5,002 nt of DNA, from the NCBI GenBank assembly GCA_937871415.1, contig CALMQD010000355.1, positions 1 to 5,002 on the forward strand, written 5' to 3'. The translations under genes and the position numbers were made by a program. This stretch comes from an uncultured Phycisphaerales bacterium (lineage in GTDB: Bacteria > Planctomycetota > Phycisphaerae > Phycisphaerales > UBA1924). Shown here piece after piece: positions 1 to 5,002 of the stretch; positions within the stretch are counted from its first letter, which is position 1, and each line of letters opens with the position of its first letter. Below the pieces are notes generated by a model, which was not told the DNA's origin, ran no database searches, and worked only from the letters and a program-made list of their open reading frames with translations.

Positions 1-1571
1 CCTTCGGCGACCTGCGCGACCGGTTCGAGCGGAAAGCGGTGTACGCCGCGGCGGGGGCCCCCTTCGCCGGCGATGGCTTCGCGGTCAACTCCTCCAACTC
101 GGAGGTCAACCTGGATCACCTGCTCACGCCCGAGGCCAAGTCGCGCGCGATCGAATGGCTCGACCGGAGCGGCCTGGGGAATCGGCGGGTCAACTACCGC
201 CTGCGCGACTGGGCCTTCTCGCGCCAGCGGTACTGGGGCGAGCCGTTCCCGATCGTCTACGACCAGCAGGGTCGGCACTACCCGGTGAGCGATCAGGCGC
301 TCCCCGTGGTCCTGCCGGAACTGAGCGACTACGCGCCCATCGAGAGCGACGACCCGATGCCGCTGCTCGCGAAGGCGACGGCGTGGCTGAACACCACCGC
401 GGGCGAGGCCGGCGTCGATCCGGCGCTCCTGCCGCCCGAGACGCCCGTGCGCCGCGAGGCCAACACGATGCCGGGCTCCGCGGGATCGAGCTGGTACTTC
501 CTGCGGTATTGCGACGCGCGGAACGACCAGCGGTTCGTGTCGCGCGAGGCCGAGCGGTACTGGATGGGCGGCGGACGCTCGCCGGGCGTGGATCTCTACC
601 TGGGCGGGCCCGAGCACGCGGTGGGTCACCTGCTCTACTCGCGGTTCTGGCAGAAACTGCTGTTCGATCTGGGCGAGGTCTCGTCGATCGAGCCGTTCCA
701 CCGGCTCTTCCACCAGGGCATGATCACGAGTTACGCCTACCAGCGCGCCGACAAGCGCCTGGTGCCGGTAGACGGGGTGGACGAGCCGCGCGAAGGCGAG
801 TTCGTCGAGCGCTCCACCGGCGAGCGGCTGACGCCGATCGTCGCGAAGATGTCCAAGAGCCTCAAGAACGTCGTCAACCCCGACGACATCATCGAGCAGT
901 TCGGGGCCGACACCTTCCGCCTGTACGAGATGTACATGGGGCCTCTGGAGGCCAGCAAGCCCTGGAACACGAAGGACACGGTCGGCTGCTTCCGATTCCT
1001 GCAGCGCGCGTGGCGGCTGGCGATCGATGAACAGACGGGCGAGATGCGTCTGCGCGACACCCCGGACCCCAGGGTCGAGAAACTCCTGCACCGCATGGTC
1101 GCCAAGATCGACGCCGACATCCCGCGCTTGGCGCTCAACACCGCCATCGCCGCGATGTTCGAGTTCGTGAACGCGGCGACCGGCAGCGCGGCCGCCACGG
1201 GCGGAAGCGGCTCCGGCGCGGGCGGAGGCGGGGCTCTGACACGCCGGCAACTCGAGTGGTTCGCGCTGGCGATTGCGCCCTTCGCGCCGCACATGGCCGA
1301 GGAGTTCTGGTCGCGCCTGGGTCACCCCGGCTCGCTCGCCTACCACCCGTTCCCGACGCCGGACCCCCAGATGCTCGTCGACGACGAAGTCGAAGTGCCG
1401 GTGCAGGTCAACGGCAAGGTACGGACGAAGATCATGGTGCCCGCCGGTGCGGACAAGAGCGCCATGGAGCGCATCGCGCTCGAAGATCCGCGGGTGCGCG
1501 AACTGCTCGCCGGCGCAGCGCCGAAGAAGGTCATCGTGGTGCCGGGCAAGATGGTCAACCTCGTCGTGTGA
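1..1571 (+). CDS. leuS: Leucyl-tRNA synthetase, C-terminal part (5' end outside window)
   Basis: Cytoplasmic class I aminoacyl-tRNA synthetase that attaches leucine to tRNA-Leu using ATP. The frame is open from base 3, so the start, the HIGH motif and most of the CP1 editing domain lie upstream; about 522 residues are visible of a usual 800-960. Counting from base 39, the order is: end of CP1; return to the Rossmann core (VNYRLRDWAFSRQRYWG, residues 51-67); NTMPGSAGSSWYFLRY (142-157); GGPEHAVGHLLY (189-200) with the conserved histidines; a short leucine-specific segment (about 230-268); the ATP-binding KMSKS loop (270-274, bases 846-860); the helical anticodon-binding domain (about 310-430); and the C-terminal domain with VPVQVNGKVRTKI (453-465) and the family-typical ending VPGKMVNLVV. 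It stops at TGA 1569-1571. Everything expected in this part is present. The one oddity is a low-complexity Gly/Ala/Ser loop near residues 379-399. Identification is firm; the planctomycete-like character is an impression from family resemblance. Confidence 0.97.
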   Translation, partial: FGDLRDRFERKAVYAAAGAPFAGDGFAVNSSNSEVNLDHLLTPEAKSRAIEWLDRSGLGNRRVNYRLRDWAFSRQRYWGEPFPIVYDQQGRHYPVSDQALPVVLPELSDYAPIESDDPMPLLAKATAWLNTTAGEAGVDPALLPPETPVRREANTMPGSAGSSWYFLRYCDARNDQRFVSREAERYWMGGGRSPGVDLYLGGPEHAVGHLLYSRFWQKLLFDLGEVSSIEPFHRLFHQGMITSYAYQRADKRLVPVDGVDEPREGEFVERSTGERLTPIVAKMSKSLKNVVNPDDIIEQFGADTFRLYEMYMGPLEASKPWNTKDTVGCFRFLQRAWRLAIDEQTGEMRLRDTPDPRVEKLLHRMVAKIDADIPRLALNTAIAAMFEFVNAATGSAAATGGSGSGAGGGGALTRRQLEWFALAIAPFAPHMAEEFWSRLGHPGSLAYHPFPTPDPQMLVDDEVEVPVQVNGKVRTKIMVPAGADKSAMERIALEDPRVRELLAGAAPKKVIVVPGKMVNLVV

Positions 1572-1593
1572 GCGGTTTCAGCCGCGGGGTGAT

Positions 1594-1610
1594 CGGACCC
1601 GGTCCGGACC
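1594..1610. repeat. Small palindromic cluster after leuS
   Basis: GGTCCGGACC (1601-1610) is a perfect 10-base palindrome. CGGACC (1594-1599) is also the reverse complement of GGTCCG (1601-1606), so a 5-bp stem with a 3-base loop can form 23 bases after the leuS stop. No T-run follows, so any role as a terminator would be weak. In DNA this GC-rich it may be chance. Confidence 0.3.
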
Positions 1611-1689
1611 AGCGGAATCGTTCGAATCCGTACTTCAGATCTGCGTGCGCATGTTTTCGGCGCAAGCCCATCCGCCCGCTCGGTGCAAT

Positions 1690-1709
1690 CGGCGCGGCTT
1701 CACGCGCCG
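1690..1709 (+). other. Stem-loop in leader region, 7-bp stem
   Basis: CGGCGCG (1690-1696) and CGCGCCG (1703-1709) are perfect reverse complements separated by the 6-base loop GCTTCA. The stem is entirely G-C. It is followed by ATCGAGAACC rather than a T-run, so it does not look like a standard intrinsic terminator. It could be part of a structured 5' leader of the gene at 1804, or a stabilising 3' hairpin for the leuS message. The pairing is visible; the role is inference. Confidence 0.35.
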
Positions 1710-1748
1710 GATCGAGAACCTCGCCGCCGCGGGTCATGCCGCCGGAGC

Positions 1749-1799
1749 GTCGGGCCAATGACCCTCCGCTTGCCCGACCCATGGTCGGGCCAAAGGAGG
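1749..1799 (+). promoter_or_regulatory. Candidate Shine-Dalgarno-sequestering hairpin with a competing upstream arm
   Basis: The core is GCCCGACC (1772-1779), triloop CAT, GGTCGGGC (1783-1790): an 8-bp perfect stem. Past a bulged C1791, A1792-A1793 can pair with T1770-T1771. Beyond a small internal loop, CCTCC (1763-1767) is complementary to GGAGG (1795-1799), the core of the ribosome binding site of the gene at 1804. The full fold would therefore hide that site. Upstream, GTCGGGCCAA (1749-1758) is an exact copy of 1784-1793, so its GTCGGGC can instead pair with GCCCGAC (1772-1778). That fold would leave CCTCC in a loop and free the Shine-Dalgarno sequence. The complementarities are read directly; regulation is inferred. 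I recognise no known riboswitch class or leader peptide. Chance is possible because CCTCC and GC-rich stems are common in such DNA. Confidence 0.4.
1792..1799 (+). promoter_or_regulatory. Strong ribosome binding site AAAGGAGG
   Basis: AAAGGAGG matches the anti-Shine-Dalgarno end of 16S rRNA very well and lies 4 bases before the ATG at 1804, slightly closer than usual. It fixes the start of the small gene and is good evidence that the gene is real and translated. Its GGAGG core can also pair with CCTCC at 1763-1767. Confidence 0.85.
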
Positions 1800-1803
1800 C
1801 AGC

Positions 1804-2310
1804 ATGCACGACCCGCAGAACTCCGTCGGCTCATTTTCCGCCAACAGCCCCACGTCCAGTAACGGTTTCAGCCGCCCCGTTTCGCCCGGAGTGCCCGAGG
1901 CCTCGACAAACGCGGCAGCCCACGGAACCCGTCCGGGCTCGTATGTTCACTCGGCAACCCACGGCGGCCACGATGCGTTCCTGAACCCGCCCGCGAAGGC
2001 CAACAACAAGGCCGCAATGATCGGCGGCATCGCCGTCGGGGCCGGGCTCCTGGTGGTTGGTGCCGGGCTCTTCCTGGGCGGGACCTCGAGGTCCCCGGCG
2101 CCGGCAACCGCCGCGCCCGCCAACGACTTCTTCACCCAGCAGCGACAGGTGATGAACGAGGCGATGGACATGGCCCGCCAGGCGCAGCAGATGCAGCGCG
2201 AGCACCTGGAGCGCATGCGACAGGCGATGGAAGAGTCGCGCGAGGACTACCGCCCCAGCGACGGCTGGGCGTCGAGCGGCTCGGACTGGCCGAACTCGTC
2301 GGGCCAGTAA
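1804..2310 (+). CDS. Hypothetical single-pass membrane protein with C-terminal charged helix
   Basis: I do not recognise a family, and the function is unknown. The 168-residue product has three parts. Residues 1-68 are rich in Ser, Pro, Asn, Gly, Ala and His and probably disordered. Residues 70-93 form one hydrophobic, glycine-rich membrane segment (core GGIAVGAGLLVVGAGLFLGG) with G75xxxG79 and G88xxxG92 spacing. After a Pro/Ala linker (97-106), residues 108-149 form a predicted amphipathic or coiled-coil helix rich in Gln, Met, Arg and Glu, followed by a Ser/Gly/Trp/Asp tail. There is no N-terminal signal peptide, no cysteine and no catalytic motif. K65 and K69 just before the membrane segment favour a cytoplasmic N-terminus with the helix outside, but R96 and the charged helix make this uncertain. 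The start is set by AAAGGAGG four bases upstream; the stop is TAA 2308-2310. It lies 232 bases after leuS and converges on ppdK. A scaffold or tethering role is only a guess from architecture. Confidence 0.8.
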   Translation: MHDPQNSVGSFSANSPTSSNGFSRPVSPGVPEASTNAAAHGTRPGSYVHSATHGGHDAFLNPPAKANNKAAMIGGIAVGAGLLVVGAGLFLGGTSRSPAPATAAPANDFFTQQRQVMNEAMDMARQAQQMQREHLERMRQAMEESREDYRPSDGWASSGSDWPNSSGQ

Positions 2311-2344
2311 GCCGCGGCGACGGCCGTCACGGTTGACCCTCACG

Positions 2345-2377
2345 AAAAAAGGCACCGGGCGCTCGGCCCGGTGCCTT
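2345..2377 (-). terminator. Intrinsic terminator between convergent genes, best oriented for ppdK
   Basis: AAGGCACCGGGC (2349-2360) and GCCCGGTGCCTT (2366-2377) are perfect 12-base reverse complements around the 5-base loop GCTCG. The run of six A at 2345-2350 becomes six U directly after the stem in a - strand transcript, giving a textbook terminator 35 bases past the ppdK stop codon. On the + strand the stem is followed by TTGGTCGTTTCC, an interrupted U-rich stretch, so it may also stop the small membrane-protein transcript, less efficiently. Confidence 0.9.
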
Positions 2378-2411
2378 GGTCGTTTCCTTGAAAGCCGCGA
2401 GGCTGCGCGGG

Positions 2412-5002
<2,591 letters not shown>

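Larger units (their letters stand above)
1572..1803 (+). other. Non-coding gap between leuS and the small membrane-protein gene
   Basis: This 232-base stretch contains no gene I can support. It holds a short palindromic cluster at 1594-1610, a relatively AT-rich pocket at about 1612-1660 that is the likeliest place for a promoter of the downstream gene, a 7-bp stem-loop at 1690-1709, and the structured leader with the Shine-Dalgarno sequence at 1749-1799. I could not pick out a convincing -35/-10 pair. No stem here is followed by a run of T, so there is no clear intrinsic terminator for leuS. A 36-codon open frame at 1651-1761 has no ribosome binding site and is not called. Confidence 0.6.

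Noticed and set aside
737..1294. Long - strand open frame opposite leuS (185 codons)
   Set aside because: It lies wholly antisense to conserved LeuRS sequence including KMSKS, has no recognisable domain, and is the kind of long shadow frame expected in GC-rich genes.
1651..1761. 36-codon + strand frame in the gap, a possible leader peptide
   Set aside because: No Shine-Dalgarno sequence precedes its ATG, and there is no run of regulatory codons; composition matches random GC-rich translation.
1256..1984. + strand open frame across the leuS end, the gap and the start of the small gene
   Set aside because: It is out of frame with two better-supported genes, is Arg/Pro/Ala-rich shadow translation, and has no ribosome binding site.
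2298..2306. Third copy of GTCGGGCCA at the end of the small gene, as a possible partner of the leader arms
   Set aside because: It is part of the coding sequence (Ser-Gly-Gln end), only nine bases, and about 500 bases from the leader; most likely coincidence.
2319..2328. Perfect palindrome GACGGCCGTC after the small gene
   Set aside because: Ten bases with no loop space and no partner site; common by chance at this base composition, and overshadowed by the nearby terminator.
1831..2355. - strand open frame opposite the small membrane-protein gene (174 codons)
   Set aside because: The + strand gene has a near-perfect ribosome binding site and a sensible protein architecture; the antisense product is Arg/Gly/Val-rich with no domain, and it begins inside the terminator stem.

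Overview
The window is GC-rich bacterial DNA with two truncated housekeeping genes at its ends and one small unrecognised gene between them. At the left, on the + strand, is the C-terminal part of a leucyl-tRNA synthetase (leuS). At the right, on the - strand, is nearly all of a pyruvate, phosphate dikinase (ppdK), missing only its first dozen or so codons. High GC, the form of the LeuRS (a long extended segment before its NTMPGSAGSSWY block, and a Gly/Ser/Ala-rich loop) and the PPDK type together suggest a planctomycete-like bacterium, perhaps of the Phycisphaerae. That placement is inference from family resemblance; no marker here proves it.

Layout: positions 1-1571 are leuS (+), open at the left edge. 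Positions 1572-1803 are a 232-base non-coding stretch with several inverted repeats, ending in a strong Shine-Dalgarno sequence. Positions 1804-2310 encode a 168-residue protein (+) with a disordered N-terminus, one glycine-rich membrane segment and a charged, Met/Gln-rich helix. Positions 2311-2411 separate the convergent genes and hold a 12-bp-stem terminator. Positions 2412-5002 are ppdK (-), open at the right edge.

The genes do not form an obvious pathway. LeuRS charges tRNA-Leu; PPDK interconverts pyruvate and phosphoenolpyruvate; the small protein has no assignable function. It follows leuS on the same strand with no convincing U-tract terminator between them, so read-through is possible, but the 232-base gap and its own strong ribosome binding site also allow an independent transcript.

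The most interesting signal is not a gene. Just upstream of the small gene, a CCTCC element and the GGAGG Shine-Dalgarno core flank an 8-bp hairpin, so the two can pair and close over the ribosome binding site. A second upstream copy of one hairpin arm offers a competing fold. This looks like a possible translational switch but is unproven. I found no CRISPR array, mobile element, tRNA, rRNA or defence system, and I do not think the window holds an unknown multi-gene system.
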